This document shows, in pieces, positions 1-11,099 of a stretch of DNA of 64,000 nucleotides. Source of the stretch: Thalassia testudinum (taxonomy: Eukaryota; Streptophyta; Magnoliopsida; Alismatales; Hydrocharitaceae); NCBI GenBank assembly GCA_037157565.1, contig JAZHRO010000036.1:20882501-20946500 (forward strand). Reading direction: 5' to 3'. The stretch's first letter is position 1. Every line of letters starts with the position of its first letter. The notes beneath the pieces are model-generated. The model was not told the DNA's origin, did no database searches, and saw only the letters and a list, made by a program, of their open reading frames with translations. The position numbers were made by a program, and so were the translations under genes.

Positions 1-669
1 TTATACTCAAAAATCAGAAGTACAGACTTGTTTTCTAGATGTCCAATCAGAGTCCGGAGGGATTTTGGGTTCTGTTTTGGGTATTCTACAGAAATTGGAT
101 GTCTGACAAAGTGTCTGGACGTTCAATAACACTGTAGAGGTGGGTTTGAGGTGTGCGGGAGATGGCTAAGGGTCCTGGACATCCTATAAATTATTTGGAC
201 GTCCATATTAGGGTTGGAACTAGGGTTTTAGGTCTTCCTAGGGTGTTGTGACCTAATCTAAGGGTGGCTAAGGCTTGGGGGAGGTCTCTAGGCTATCCTA
301 GGGCTAAGATGGACCCAAGTTCTTCACATTTTACTACTTTATTCCTACTTAATAGAATAGCTAACCTTAACTCCCTTACATCATTATTCCTACATCTAAT
401 CTATGTCTTCTGCTCCAGCTCTACTGTAACACCCGTTATTCCTGATCCAGCTTCAGATCCTACTCCAGATCCAGCTCCAGACCTAGCTCCTGATTAGCTT
501 ATTGCCTGCAATCGACACAATGTACTTAGTCAGCACATTATAACATTATTTTATGCATAGCTAAAGAAGAGCAGTAAAGATGCAAATAATGCGTATGCAT
601 GCATGAATAACCCTAACTTATGCTAAGTCCTAGCTTAATCTAGGTCAATTAAGACCTATGATTGCTGCG
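1..669. other. Unassigned non-coding stretch left of Elt1
   Basis: No gene is supported here. The sequence does not align with the part of the Elt1 3' LTR that should precede the 5' LTR remnant, so a junction lies near 670. A short imperfect tandem repeat built on CCAGATCCAGCT lies at about 448-495 and makes one frame read as repeated Asp-Pro. A small palindrome (GATTGC...GCAATC) lies at about 660-674. It may belong to another decayed LTR; I cannot assign it. Confidence 0.5.
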
Positions 670-1712
670 CAATCATGCTGCGAGGCCTCCAGCAGCAGCA
701 ATTGGAAGAAGGAGCTCCTGCGGGCGTACGTGCAGAAGTGGGTGCGACATTAGTCCCACCTTGGAAAATCAAGAGTGAGGCGCATCGCTTATATTGAATT
801 TGTGTTTTACTCTGTTTGCCTCGAGACACACATGGGGTGAGGTCCCTCACCTATCACGCATCGGCCGCGACACTCTTCCCCACAGACCTGGCTCCTGACC
901 CAACTAACCTATCAAGCACTCCTCGCGCACCACACTCAAGCCAATGCACCTGGACCCGAGCACGCGACCCGACCCGAGTACCCAGCTCTGGGAGAGCATA
1001 GCGAAGAGTGATATACAGAGAGAGAGAGATGTGAGGGTGGGTAGAGGGGTAGGTTTTGCTCTTTGGTGTTGTGTGTGCAAGGAAGAAGGAAAGAAGCCAA
1101 AGAGAAGAGAATGTCAGAGGAAGTTAAGGATGGAAGAGGCGTAGCAAGGGAAGGAAAGGAAGGACTTAGCCACAGCAAGAGAAGAAGAAGGAAGGAAGAG
1201 AAAATGATAGAGGAGAGCTAAGGCTGAAGAAGGAAGAAGCTAAGGAAGAAAGAAGACGACCTACAAAGGAAGAAGAAGAAGAAGGCCAAAACCAAGGGAA
1301 GTAGAGCTAAGGAAAGAAGAAGAAGACTTGCAAAGAGAAAGGAGAATGAACTACAGAAGAGAAGCAACTGAAGCAGAGATAGAAAGAGAAGAAGAAGAAG
1401 AAGAGAAAGCTACAAGGAGAAGAATAGAAGGGCCATCATTTAAGACATCTGATCTTATGATCAGATGTCCAACTCTTTTATTTTCGCTACAATTTTAATT
1501 CATAAACTGTTGCACTTTTATTCTGAATTAAGTTTTGAGTAACTCTAAGTGGTCAATTACATTATTATGATTAGTGAATAAATTCCATTTGCTCCCTGTG
1601 TTCGACCCTGGATACTTAGGTTTTCAAATAATAAATTTTTATTTGTTGTCAATGCTTGGTCACCTATACTACAACACAACTGACTTAAAACACGATCAAT
1701 CCCTTGCCAACA
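670..1712 (+). repeat. Elt1 5' LTR, right part only
   Basis: Aligns with the end of the 3' LTR at about 8040-9073, including a hairpin-like GGGAC/GTCCC stretch, a purine-rich (GAA)n tract at 1080-1430 and the U5 end. The U5 contains CTATACTACAAC at 1664-1675, complementary to the 5' part of tRNA-Asp. The alignable part ends at 1698. A 3-nt spacer as in Elt5 and Elt7 would put the true end at 1712; the last 14 bases are not clearly shared with the right LTR. Confidence 0.75.
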
Positions 1713-1715
1713 TTT

Positions 1716-1733
1716 TGGTGCCATTGCCGGGGA
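1716..1733 (+). other. Elt1 primer binding site (tRNA-Asp)
   Basis: TGGTGCCATTGCCGGGGA matches the complement of the tRNA-Asp(GTC) 3' end except two C-to-T/G-to-A changes at CpG positions, as expected from methylated-cytosine decay. Confidence 0.8.
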
Positions 1734-2421
1734 GCAACGTGCATTTTATCACTAGTCTCTACATTATTTTTTGATCATATTGAACACTAACTTGCCCTAC
1801 TTTGCTTTGTTGTGATCTTGCAAGGTATTTCACGAGAAGATCCCTTCCTCAAGTCAACTACTCTAGTGCAGGTAATCTCTTTTCTTCCTTAAACCTTCCC
1901 CTAAATTCTTGAAAGAAAAAAGGAAGCAATTAATTTAGGAATCAATTGGCTTCTTTCTATAGTAATCACCATTTTTAAGGCAAATGTTTGCTGATTTTGC
2001 GAAAAGTTTTCAAAACATATTAAATTTGGAGCGATTTTTTTGAGATTCTATCCCACCAAATTCCTGTGCCTAATAGAAACCACGCTTAATATCTGCAGAC
2101 GACACACTTCTTGTTTTTGAGTCCAAAGAGAATTTTTAGGAAAAAGAGGATTGGAAATAGAACCAAATTAGGGTTTCTACAGTAGGGTCCTGGAGTGCTA
2201 GTCACACATGCCAGTATAAAAGGAAATGAACCCTCCTGCATCAGTGTGCTACCCAAGCCGTTAAGTGAAGAGATCTAAACAAGACAAACCCTAAAAAGAT
2301 TGAGCTCTAAAATCACTTGAATCTTAAAATCTTTGACCTAATAAACTGAGAGTCAAATCAGGGTGGTCTCTAAGTCCCAAGCCTAGAATCATTCTGCCCT
2401 CTTTAGGATAGGTTAGGTGAA

Positions 2422-2770
2422 GTTGACCCTTGGGTCAACCAACCTCTAAATTAGGTCACAACATCAAAACCTCTAAAGTTAAAATGAGAACCCTAAAGCA
2501 GCTTTGAAATAAAGTTGGTAGACTTAAGAGGTCAAGGCCCCCATTCTAGTCTACCTAGAATCTCAGTGACAAGAGAGGTCGGGTGGGGGAAACCCTGTAA
2601 CCCGTGGGACGCTCTACCATGTAGGGGCCTTTGTGGGACTCTCCCTCTCTAGTTGCCTAGGTAATTCTCAGGTCGACGACCTTCTGATCTAGGGGTATCA
2701 TCCGCCCCGAACCTCCATAGTCATCCAAATGTCTTTAGGTGTCTTGATTGGGTCAAAAACATCTCCAGTC
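2422..2770 (+). promoter_or_regulatory. Elt1 conserved leader, candidate packaging region
   Basis: A hairpin GTTGACCC-TT-GGGTCAAC lies at 2422-2439. From about 2540 to 2770 the leader is closely similar to Elt5 25630-25860, including the shared run GGGGGAAACCCTGTAACCC and the block ending GGTGTCTTGATTGGGTC. The coding sequences that follow are unrelated. Leader conservation between an autonomous element and a coding-deleted one points to packaging or dimerisation; that role is inference. Confidence 0.6.
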
Positions 2771-2907
2771 CCTCATCTTTTCTCTTTCGAGCACACACAT
2801 ACATTTTCAGTGGGACTCGTTATTCAGATCTAATCACTTCATAACTTGATTGTACATCTTGATTCAAACTCTGATTCTACATCTTGATTCCACCACCTAA
2901 TTCAAAT

Positions 2908-4148
2908 ATGCAGCCAAACCACTTAGGACTACCATTCAAGAAACCTAAATATCGGAGATCCATGAGAGATAGGATGATTGAGGATGCCCTGAAATTCTAT
3001 GAAAAAGAAGACAAAACCTCAACACCAGTAGAAAACATTCAGGTTGATGTCCCAACAACCACAACCTTTACCATAACTTGTGCCCAAGTACTATTAGCAG
3101 AAGCCACAAAAGGATCAACCCGAGGCTTGCTCATCACAGGATACATTGAGATAGAAAAATTGCACAATCTTGAATACCTTCAATGCATGACAAATCCTAT
3201 ACTTTGGAAGCAACACCAAGATGATATTGAAAAATGGGAAGAGATAATGAGATTATTAAAACAAATTATTGACCAGAAATACCTGTATATGCCACAAACA
3301 GAGGATGAACCATCTTTGGAAAATATCGAGGATCAATCTGATCTTGGGTTTGAGGCACGAAATGGTTGTGGATTCCCAACACAGATGGAATACAATGTGC
3401 CTGATATTGAAGAAGGTTGGAAAGCTCCAATTGTAGGAAAACACAATGTTGAGCCCACTCTAGACCATGAATCAGCAGGCTTAGAATCCCAAAACTCCTA
3501 CAATAATGAGAATAGAACTAAACCTCTTGAGGGTGTAAATTCCACCCGCTAGTCTGATAAGGTGACCCTCGAAGGTTATTCGGACCTAGATTCTAGTGAT
3601 TCAACCCACATCCTAAGCCCAGCATCTAGATCTGAAACCTATTGGGAAGATTTTGAGGTCCCATATGAGGAAGATCAATTTTTCAGTGAAGAAAATGATT
3701 TTGGGACCCATTTGAAGAATACCCCTCGCTAATATCCTCAGAGGAACCAATCGATTTTTCGGAAGTCATGCCAATTTACCATACAGAAACTGAGGAGATG
3801 GACGAGTGGGGTTTGAATTGGGTCTGTCCTACCAGCTTAGAACCTAAGCCTCTACCAGATAAGGACACCTTTTTAAGCTCAGAATTGACATCTAGTTTAG
3901 TCCTCAGTCAGGCTGCTGAATTTACATCATATGGTTTATTCTATGGTGGAACACATGATCTTGAATCTCATTCAGATTTTCGCAAACTCTTCGACGATTT
4001 CGAATCTGACCATAACATCGGAGAAAATATGCTTCCTGATTATTACAAGCCAATCTACGACGTTAGCTCACATGACTCATTCTCTAACTCCAATTTTGAA
4101 AGCTACTATGAGGAGCTCTACATGAGACCACCTGTCATTCCTTTCTAG
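2908..4148 (+). pseudogene. Unknown acidic protein of Elt1 in the gag-pol position, broken
   Basis: Not recognised as gag, pol or env. The first frame runs from ATG 2908 (about 214 residues) to TAG 3550-3552. It contains a basic start (KKPKYRRSMRDRM) and a Glu-rich, helix-like middle. Codons after the stop stay open and acidic (ETYWEDFEVPYEEDQFF) to about 3730. The same composition then continues in another frame through 3768-4148 (EEMDEWGLNW, DYYKPIYD, ending RPPVIPF). One stop plus one frameshift therefore appear to break a single frame of about 410 residues. It sits exactly where gag-pol sits in Elt5, between shared leader and shared 3' tail. A captured or diverged structural protein is possible; no function can be assigned. 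Confidence 0.6.
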
Positions 4149-4690
4149 AAGAGCCCTCATACACGATTCTCATTGAAGCCACCTCTTCCACACATACAGA
4201 ATCGATCAAAACCAATTCTCTACCTCGACCCGCAATCGGACTCAATTTCTATTCTGATTCACCTCTCACTGAGCCGGTTGCAGATGAATCAACTCCACAT
4301 CTATACTGAGCATCGAGTATCGATCAAACTGAAAAATATGATCCATCATTCTTTGATCACCCCTGTAGGGTTTCCACACCATGCACTAATTATTTTTTAG
4401 AACCCTACTTTGACAAGGCTGATTCGACTTAGCCTAAACCCAAGTTTTCACTTCCATATCCATCTGAGCCACATTGCATATGGTGGGTTCCGCATCTGTT
4501 GATTTACATCTATCAACCCACTTGACTGATTGGGTTTGGGTTGCATCATCAGCCTGTTGATCTTAACAAGCACCTGGTTGGACCAACCAGGCTTTTAATC
4601 AAGGTGCTTGCTTTACAAAATACCGTTGATTTAACCACTCCCACTCCACCCCATTTTCTGCTCGGCTGAAGGCGTTGAATTTAGTGCTTA
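4149..4690 (+). other. Elt1 non-coding, start of 3' tail
   Basis: No gene seen. The end of this stretch (GGCTGAAGGCGTTGAATTTAG, with the last base at about 4684) is the conserved lead-in to hairpin A, recognisable after the coding region of every element here. Confidence 0.6.
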
Positions 4691-4706
4691 ACGGGAGGCA
4701 ACCCGT
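4691..4706 (+). promoter_or_regulatory. Hairpin A of Elt1
   Basis: Stem ACGGG/CCCGT, loop AGGCAA. Equivalent hairpins with different stem bases occur at 9237, 16734 (minus), 31622 and 58504, always just after the coding region. Confidence 0.7.
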
Positions 4707-4908
4707 CATTCCAAAAATAGAGACCCATCTGTTTATCCATCTGTACTCCACGTCCATTGCACCTTGAGTTTAGCCTTAGATAGTTGATCCCACCTCTAGT
4801 ACATGTACCAGAGCTTGAAATCGTCCGCATCAGTTGTTTTTGACCCATTCACCCACCCGATGTATCCTGTCCTAAGTCCTTGACCTCAACACTATTTCAC
4901 ACCATTCG

Positions 4909-4948
4909 TTTACAATGAGGACATTGTAAAACTTAGGCATGGGGGGGG
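4909..4948 (+). promoter_or_regulatory. Hairpin B and internal G tract of Elt1
   Basis: Stem TTTACAATG/CATTGTAAA with loop AGGA (4909-4930), then AGGCAT and eight G (4941-4948) followed by TGATAAAG. It resembles the true PPT-LTR junction at 6275-6291 but lies about 1.3 kb upstream of it, so it may be a second (internal) polypurine tract. Confidence 0.6.
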
Positions 4949-6252
4949 TGATAAAGTGCATACATACAGAACTAAGAAAAAGTTAGAAGGATTCTCACAA
5001 AAAAAATTCACATATGTCAAAAACACAAAAAAATTGGAAAATTATGAAAAAGAATAAAAAATGGATGAGGGAGGAAATTTTGTGAGCCACATAATCATAA
5101 AGAGGAGAAAAAGAGCAAAAATGACAGAAAGGAGCACAAAATGGAAAAGAAAAGGAGATAGTCATTAGTAAGAGATTAAGGAATTAACCGAAGTTCCAGA
5201 CCACATCAAGAGAAGAAGAAAATGAAAGAAAAGTACCAAGGAGACACAAAAGGTGATTAGTAAGAACGCTGATCTTAGGCCTTTTGGGCTAGACTCTTAG
5301 GCTTAAAAAATTCATGTATCCGCTAAGATCTGGATAATCCTCAAGAGGTTGGGGAAAATGTGAAGCTTAAGTATTAGGTCCAAGGCTTAGGAAGTATTCG
5401 ACCTCATTAACTGACCTTCAGTTTGTAGGATTCGATAACCTAAGCACCTCAATCCACACGCAGTCTGGTTCAGTGCCCATAAATATCAAAATCATGCAAA
5501 AAACATTTCAATGTTCTGAAAAAAGTTGCCTAGATTAGGAGCGGCCAATCAACACAAGTTGATTTGAATGAGTTCCCAATGTAGAGAGGTAGGAAATTCC
5601 CCTCGAAGACGTGTAACAACATATTGTCTCTTCAGTGCTTGTCTCTTAGGATATTTAAATATTCTACCGGGGCATGTAAGCACTCTGCTAGTTCAGATAC
5701 CATGGGTAGCATTATCATGAAATGTCGATTGCCAGGGTCTGGATTCGGCCACGGAACACCATGGGCAAGATTATCTTGAAATCTCGAAAGCCAAGGTTCT
5801 AAGGGTTACCATGGGCAGTGCTATCACAAAGCATCGATTGCTAGAGACCCTTGAGGATTGATGATGGGGATGAGGAATCCGATACAAACCATGTTGGAAA
5901 GCCAATCTGAAGCTAGAAATAAAAAGAAAAGTGAGAGAGAGCTCTCCAAACAAATAAATCCTCTATCTCTCTCTTACAAAAAAGCACTGCAAACTGAACC
6001 TAGGATAAAAATGTCTCAAGCATGGGTGCTTTAACCATGGAATCCAACAAACCCTAGGTTAGTTTTTGCGGGCCATAAAAACTTTCACGGAGGACTGAAG
6101 CTAAAGCGAGTCAGGTCCAGATTTTGGTTGGTACTTGTGTACCTCTAGGCCTATTGTCGGCATTCTAACCTAATCACAAAAGAAAGGAAAAGCACTTATC
6201 ACAACTGATGACAGACACTCACGGTCTAGAACAGAAGTTAAAACCTTGAAAT
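4949..6252 (+). other. Elt1 3' untranslated tail
   Basis: No gene. A-rich and purine-rich at 4970-5240. Aligns with Elt5 31858-33101. Includes a small hairpin AGGATAT/ATATTCT at about 5648-5665 and a three-fold repeat of a CCATGGG...ATTATC...GCCAGGG unit at about 5700-5860, both shared with Elt5 (32492-32700). Confidence 0.7.
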
Positions 6253-6290
6253 TTTGCTAAGGGATTAGCAAAAGCTAGGCATGGGGTTAT
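6253..6290 (+). promoter_or_regulatory. Elt1 pre-PPT hairpin and polypurine tract
   Basis: Stem TTTTGCTA/TAGCAAAA with loop AGGGAT (6253-6274), then the PPT GCTAGGCATGGGGTTA (6275-6290) immediately before the 3' LTR. Confidence 0.8.
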
Positions 6291-9073
6291 GATGAGAGCC
6301 TCATCAAGAGCACTAACTAGCTCATTTTGACCTAAGAAAGAAGATAAGATCTCCTACATAACCTAGAGAAGGGCTTAATTCAAGGAATAAGTGTTCTGAG
6401 AAGAAAACATGAAATAAAGGTTAAAATTGCAATTTTACCATTGCAATACATAAATGGAATTTCTCAAAGGCAAAACATAGGTCAAATGGTCAGAATAAGA
6501 TAAAAAGTGGATTAGTTCAATCAGAAATGGGTTAATGTGCAATTTAGGAATTAAATGACATTCTGTAACCCTAAAATAGACACGCTTAATTAAACAAGGT
6601 TTTGGTCAAGATAAAATCAAGTAAATCCTATAAACTTCATGGAAAAATATCCCCTAGGGTTTAGAACCTTCAAATTGGCCTTTGGAACCTATTTTGACCT
6701 AGATTGGTGTCCTAGCTCATCAATTGACCTATTTGGGTTTTTATGCAAAATATCCATTCAAACCTGATCAAACCTAAAATACAACTTCACCATTGGATTT
6801 ATTAGGTCAAAATTAGGTTTGTACCAAAATTTAGACCTAAGGGGAGGTCATCTTGATCTACTTTGCAAAATAGTACATCCAATTACATTTTGGCCCCTAT
6901 CTTCTGAAAACCAATGCACAGACCCCGCTAACCTCCTCTCCACTCTTACAAACAGCTCCCTCCACCATTAATGGGGAGAAATCCTACTCCGACAAGGAAT
7001 GGAGGGGGAGTACTCCCTGATTCCTCAGAGATCTCCTCCCAGATTTAGAAGGGAGATTCTTTGAGGAATTCCCTTCCATCTAAGCGTGGTCCTAATCCCT
7101 GATTCACACCCAATCTCTCATGTGAATGCAGGAGAGATTTGGGTATCCCATAGAATTCCATCTCCGGCAAGGTCTCTTATGCTCGAAGGCTTGTCTTCCA
7201 AGCATAGGAGTCCCTGCCAGCGACTATAAAATGACCACCATCTCCGGCCTCACGTCTTCAGCTCGACTTGGCCAGAGATTCACCCAACTTTCATCTTCTT
7301 CTCCTCAGGCCAAGTAGTCCAGTGAGCTCCAGCGAGCTTCCCTCCTCTTTTTCGTCGCTCTGCCACAATACTAGTGGCAGAGCTGTCCTCACCATCTTCC
7401 TCCACATCGAACAACACCCGTGCGAGCATCTCTAGCCCCGTCGTCCTCACTGTCTCCCTCCAGTGGACACCGTCTTCTCCGACGATAGCAGGTACTGCCA
7501 GTCGCCATCTCTCCACCTTCGTCCACTTAATTAGGTTAGAATCACTCGTCTCTATCCCCTCTTCAATTCCCCTCAATCTATTTCACGAATTACCCCTCGA
7601 CAGCCACTATCCACCGCCATCTTCCCCATCTTCGGCCAACCTCTGACGAGATGCATCCATCATTCCACACTTGCACACGTCTCGCCACCAACCTCACAAC
7701 CTCAACCACAGACCACTGAACATTTTCCACCCACTCACAGACCGCCAACACCTCCAGAAACGGCCCCTGAACTAACCCATAAACCAAGCCACAGAGTGAC
7801 CTAGGTACGCACGCCTAGGCCGCCTCATGGCCTACCACCTACCGTCCCGCCTTCTCCTTCACACAGCGAAGCTTCCCATGTATTTTAATGGGGCCACTAG
7901 GCCATAATCATGTATGGTAGATCTGAGCACCAGCCGCCATTAGCGATGGCCCGAGAAGTTCGCAAGCTTACTCCAGGCTGAAGCACTCCAGGGTCCCAGG
8001 TCCAGAAGGCGTGGGTTGGTCTCACGCATTCATCTACCCAGGGAATTAGTGTTGCAAGGCCTCCAGCTACAGTAATTGGAAGAAGGATCTTCTGCCGGCG
8101 TACATGCTGAAGCGGGTGGGACATTTGTCCCACCTCAGAAAATCAAGAGTGAAGCGCATTGCTTATATTGAATTTATCTTTTACTCTGTTTGCCTCAAGA
8201 CACACATGGGGTGAGGTCCCTCACCTATCATGCATCGGCTGTGACACTCTCCCCTGCGGACCTGGCACCTGACCCAACTAACCTACCAAGTACTCCTTGT
8301 GCACCGCACCCACGCCGGTGTGCCTGGACCTGGGCACGCAGCCCGACTCGATTACCCGGCTCTGGGAGAGCATACCGAAGAGTGATATACAGATAAAGAG
8401 ACACGGGGGTGGGTAGAGGGGTGGGTTTTGCCCTTCGGTGTTGTGTGTGCAGGGAAGAAGGAAAGTAGCCAAAGAGAAGAGAACGTCAGAGGAAGCTAAG
8501 GGCAGAAGAGGTGTAGCAAGAGAAGGAAAGGAAGAAGGACTTAGCCATAGCAAGAGAAGAAGAAGGAAGGAAGATAAAATGGCAGAGGAGAGCTAAGGCT
8601 GAAGAAGGAAGAAGCTAAGAAAGAAAGAAGATGACCTGCAAAGGAAGAAGAAGAAGAAAGGCTGAAGCCAATGGAAGCAGAGCTAAGGAAAGAAGAAGAG
8701 GGCCCACAGCGAAAAAGAAGGAGAAAGACACTGTAGAAGAGAAGCAACAGAAGCAGAGACAGAAAGAGAAGAAGAAGAGAAAGCTACAAAGGAGAAGAAT
8801 TGAAGGGCCATCATTTAAGACGTCTGATCCTATGATCAGACTTTCAACTCTTTTATTTTCGCTACAATTTTAATTCATAAACTCTTGCATTTATATTCTA
8901 AATTAAGTTTTGAGTAACTCTAAGTGTTCAATTACATTATTGAGATTAGTGCATAAATTCCATTTACTCCCTGTGTTCGACCTCGGATACTTAGGTTTTT
9001 GAGTAATAAATTTTTATTTGTTGTGAATGCTTGGTCACCTATACTACAACACAACTGACTTAAAACATGATCA
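6291..9073 (+). repeat. Elt1 3' LTR (about 2783 bp)
   Basis: Begins TGATGAG-AGC-CTCATCA, a terminal hairpin also found in the Elt5 LTR, and ends ...CATGATCA. Length is almost equal to the Elt5 LTR (2780 bp) and parts are alignable. A probable TATA box (TATAAAAT) is at 7225-7232. The purine-rich tract at 8560-8800 and open frames on both strands are LTR sequence, not genes. U5 contains CTATACTACAAC at 9039-9050. The exact right end could be up to 14 bp further. Confidence 0.85.
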
Positions 9074-9236
9074 AGCACTGCAAATAGGTTGCATCACCTA
9101 GTAGTCTGCATTTGCAGACATCTAATTATGAACATCCTTAATTTATTTATTATTCTACTCTTTACCCTCTCCTATTTATTTATTGATTCACCTTTTTAAG
9201 GGTTCAGGCCTAGCTGTAGATGTAAAATTCAGCGCT

Positions 9237-9256
9237 TGTTGGGAGGCAACCCAACA
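9237..9256 (+). promoter_or_regulatory. Hairpin A of Elt2
   Basis: Stem TGTTGGG/CCCAACA (7 bp), loop AGGCAA. Compared with ACGGG/CCCGT of Elt1 and Elt5, both partners of two base pairs have changed, which supports pairing. Confidence 0.75.
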
Positions 9257-9372
9257 TTTGTAGATAATCGTGTTATTTGTTTTGAAATTTTCATTTAGGT
9301 ATGGAGATCATTGAGTCTTGACTTTCTTAGAACTCTCGAGTTTCAGGTAACATCTATTCTTCATTTATATTC

Positions 9373-9414
9373 ATTTCATGCATTGAGGGCAATGCATGAA
9401 ATAGGCATGGGGGG
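9373..9414 (+). promoter_or_regulatory. Hairpin B and internal G tract of Elt2
   Basis: A perfect 13-bp stem, ATTTCATGCATTG with CAATGCATGAAAT, closes a loop AGGG. It is followed by AGGCAT and six G (9409-9414). It is the longest version of hairpin B in the window. Confidence 0.75.
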
Positions 9415-11061
9415 TAGGTAATATTTTTTAGTCATTCTTATTTATCTCCAAAATTATAAGTTTTTAGTGATTTTCTTGAATTAGTTTTGTCACCAAATAG
9501 GAGCATGTGTTTTTGAAAAGAAAAGCTATTTATACTTATTGCATTCATGCATTTATTCAAAAGGTCTTTATCAAGGAGGGTTTATTAAAGATTTTCTTCT
9601 TGAATTGTCCCTTAGTTTAGAATCCAGTACATTTATTTTACTTGTATGTAGACTTTGTAATGGATTGTTTATGAAAACCAATAGACATTTTTAGTTTGTT
9701 AAGGAGAAGTATTGCTTCTTTTCGTGAACCCTTGGACAGTTAGTTAGGGAGTCAGGTAAACTATCTTTCATTAGATCCACCAAACATTTGTGAGGTGTGA
9801 GTAGAGTGTCTACTGGTGCTCTAAGTCTTGTGTGAGGACTCTTAAGTTCTGGATAATTGGATGATGATACCTAAGAGTTAGATATAGTTTTCCTTCTCAA
9901 TTTCTATGTACGAACATTATGTGTAAATTCCTGAGAGCCACCAAATAAGGTAGATACACAAAGAATGAGTTCTAATAAAAGTATGACTATGGTGGATGAT
10001 TACAACCGTCCTTCATGAATCCTTGGCTGAAAGAGGATATTAGTGCAAAAGATCAGAAGTACATTTGTCCTATCCATCTCTTCCCAGTGCTGAGAGTAGG
10101 CACTTCCTCCAAATAAGCCACAATATTCTCTTGAACATCATCATTCCCCAATAATGCCTCATAAATAAAAGTTTATGTTGTGTGCACGATATTGATAGAT
10201 ATGAAAAAAAAAGAAGAAAAAGAAAAGAAAAAGAGAGAAAAATATATGTTTAAAAAAAGGGTGAACAAAGAAAAAAGTGAAAAAAATTTCTAAAAAAAAA
10301 AGAAGTGTTTAGGTTCATATTTATGTTCATGTGTTGATTTCATTATGTGTCAATTTCATTGAGGCAAAAATACCCATTGCAATCCACCAAATATACCCCT
10401 TACCTACTTTTTCAGTATTTCTAACATCCCGAATACTGGCTAAAGGATTCTAACTTAGTTGTTAGGTTATCAGAACTTTAATTAAAGTGTTAATGACATC
10501 TGAGGCCACCAAATATTGAGTGCATTTACAAAATTTAGTCAGATAGTGAGCTCTCTAAAGAAGATCTTAAAAAGAAAAAGAGAAGAAAAAAGAAAGAAAA
10601 AGAGAGAGTGTGAGTGCAAAGGAACTAAAAGGGAGCACAGTTTTGAGCCTCTCTTTAGGTTGACTTATTTGATAGTACTAGGCTACATGTAGCACCAGAT
10701 GAGTGTGAGTCACCAAATATGAAACCATTTGACTCAAATATCTTCCACATAAGCCAAAAAGCTAGGGTCAAATCACAGATTACTTGTTATGTTATCCTTG
10801 AGGGAAGAAGTTTGCCTATCCTGATAGAAGCTTTACCGAGGGTCAAGTACGATCATTAAATGTAGGATGGCTTTTCACTTGGATCCGTTGCTTAGGCTAC
10901 TATCACATCACTTTCACACTTGTTTGGATCTCTAAATTTTTAGAAGAAGACAAGAAGAAATCTTTTGTCAAACCCTTGATAAAAAAGCATAAGCAGTCCT
11001 TTGGGAGGTCGAGTTGTAAATAACATGAATCATACATTTTGTATTCATTTTTCATTCTTAC
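9415..11061 (+). other. Elt2 non-coding 3' tail
   Basis: No gene. Two purine-rich A/G tracts (10205-10305 and 10565-10630) are flanked by text repeating the words CACCAAATA and GTGAGTG. AT-rich and without a long open frame. Confidence 0.6.
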
Positions 11062-11099
11062 ATTTGCTAATGGGCTAACAAAAGATAGGCTTGGGAGTA
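11062..11099 (+). promoter_or_regulatory. Elt2 pre-PPT hairpin remnant and PPT
   Basis: TTTGCTA...TAACAAA is a decayed form of the TTTTGCTA/TAGCAAAA stem, followed by GATAGGCTTGGGAGTA directly before the LTR TGATATTT. Confidence 0.65.

Larger units (their letters stand above)
670..9073 (+). mobile_element. Elt1: non-autonomous Athila-like LTR retrotransposon, 5' LTR truncated
   Basis: Order seen: partial 5' LTR (670 to about 1712), PBS 1716, leader, an unknown protein frame (2908-4148), a 3' tail with hairpins, PPT, and a full 3' LTR (6291-9073). There is no gag, protease, reverse transcriptase or integrase. The leader (2540-2770) and the 3' tail (4660-6290) align with those of Elt5, which does have gag and pol. 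By established usage this is a non-autonomous element probably mobilised in trans by an Elt5-like partner (inference). The two LTR copies differ clearly and the PBS shows CpG decay, so the copy is old. No target duplication can be read because the left LTR is cut. Confidence 0.8.

Noticed and set aside
264..497. 77-residue frame with DPxPDPAPD repeats as a gene
   Set aside because: Short, no initiation context or homology, and explained by a small tandem repeat.
7126..7787. Small open frames in the Elt1 3' LTR
   Set aside because: LTR sequence downstream of the probable TATA box; overlapping frames on both strands without protein character.
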